NCBI RefSeq assembly: GCF_036010665.1 | Contig: NZ_CP108581.1 | Location: forward strand, 1,518,001 to 1,582,000 | DNA length: 64,000 nt | DNA from: Microbispora sp. NBC_01189 | GTDB taxonomy: Bacteria; Actinomycetota; Actinomycetes; Streptosporangiales; Streptosporangiaceae | Direction: 5' to 3' | In this document: positions 63,881 through 64,000 of the stretch, piece after piece | Position numbering within the stretch: position 1 is the stretch's first letter | How the letters are laid out: the number at the start of each line of letters is the position of its first letter | The notes under the pieces: model-generated | Told to the model about the DNA's origin: nothing | Databases searched by the model: none | What the model saw: the letters and a program-made list of their open reading frames with translations, nothing else | Translations under genes and position numbers: made by a program

Positions 63881-64000
63881 CTAACACCCCAGGTCGGGGA
63901 GGGTGAGGGTCGAGCGAGGACGACTTCCACCTCATAACACCCCGGATAAGGTCAAATGGTAGTGTTCCTGGCAGCAGCCCCACGGGGGCACGACTGGAAA

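Noticed and set aside
63795..63983. Small minus-strand open frame upstream of gmd
   Set aside because: No homology pattern, overlaps the promoter palindrome, and lies across the likely gmd leader.

Overview
The window is GC-rich actinobacterial chromosome. Gene content and order (gatC-gatA, ligA, a small MetE-like methyltransferase, mnmA, a cysteine desulfurase, etfB-etfA, glycogen/GlgE genes) match a block known from mycobacteria and streptomycetes. The XRE/DUF397 pair, GH6 and GH18 secreted enzymes with CBMs, PASTA-less Ser/Thr kinases and many GTG/TTG or leaderless starts suggest a mycelial soil actinomycete, most likely of the Streptosporangiaceae type. That placement is inference; no rRNA is present. 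I see no tRNA, rRNA, riboswitch or CRISPR array.

Layout. 1-1691: gatC and the 5' 465 codons of gatA (cut by the window edge). 1838-5682: a membrane GGDEF/EAL protein and a divergent secreted GH6 cellulase with a perfect CebR-type operator. 5770-12402: accessory stretch with a SEC-C/pRiA4b protein, a coupled pair of small hypotheticals, an XRE regulator plus DUF397 partner, an ERCC4 nuclease fused to an Lsr2-like DNA-binding tail, an orphan small protein and an AAA/DUF234 ATPase. 12504-26463: conserved core (ligA, MetE-like, MBL-fold, mnmA, cysteine desulfurase, etfAB) interspersed with a DUF695-like protein, a Rieske/hemerythrin pair, a TetR/MFS pair and an SRPBCC protein. 26660-32009: three tandem membrane Ser/Thr kinases. 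32116-35129: a co-directional group of YbaK-type deacylase, M55 D-aminopeptidase, a PP-loop protein and a coiled-coil protein. 35186-46552: enoyl-CoA hydratase, then glycogen phosphorylase divergent from the GlgE-pathway operon glgE-treS-pep2-glgB. 46589-57660: alcohol dehydrogenase, DUF2306 protein, two-component system, GH18 chitinase, SppA, flavin reductase and a four-gene quaternary-amine ABC transporter. 57943-61604: a large tail-anchored sigma-factor-like protein with disordered repeats, a TnpB remnant and a possible integrase remnant. 61605-64000: a KstR-like TetR regulator, MmcQ/YjbR protein and GDP-mannose dehydratase.

How genes work together. TreS makes maltose from trehalose, Pep2 phosphorylates it, GlgE polymerises maltosyl units, GlgB branches the glucan and GlgP degrades it. 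EtfB/EtfA form an electron-transfer flavoprotein. The ABC cassette is a complete osmoprotectant importer. GatC/GatA belong to the GatCAB amidotransferase.

The most unusual signals are (i) short tandem repeats that sit on or straddle stop codons of many genes, in at least two cases giving TGA in all three frames; (ii) the 839-residue tail-anchored sigma-like protein with seven FDAF-type repeats; (iii) the ERCC4-Lsr2 fusion; (iv) the PP-loop/M55/coiled-coil operon; and (v) several long operator-like palindromes, including a 48-bp one between mnmA and its divergent neighbour.
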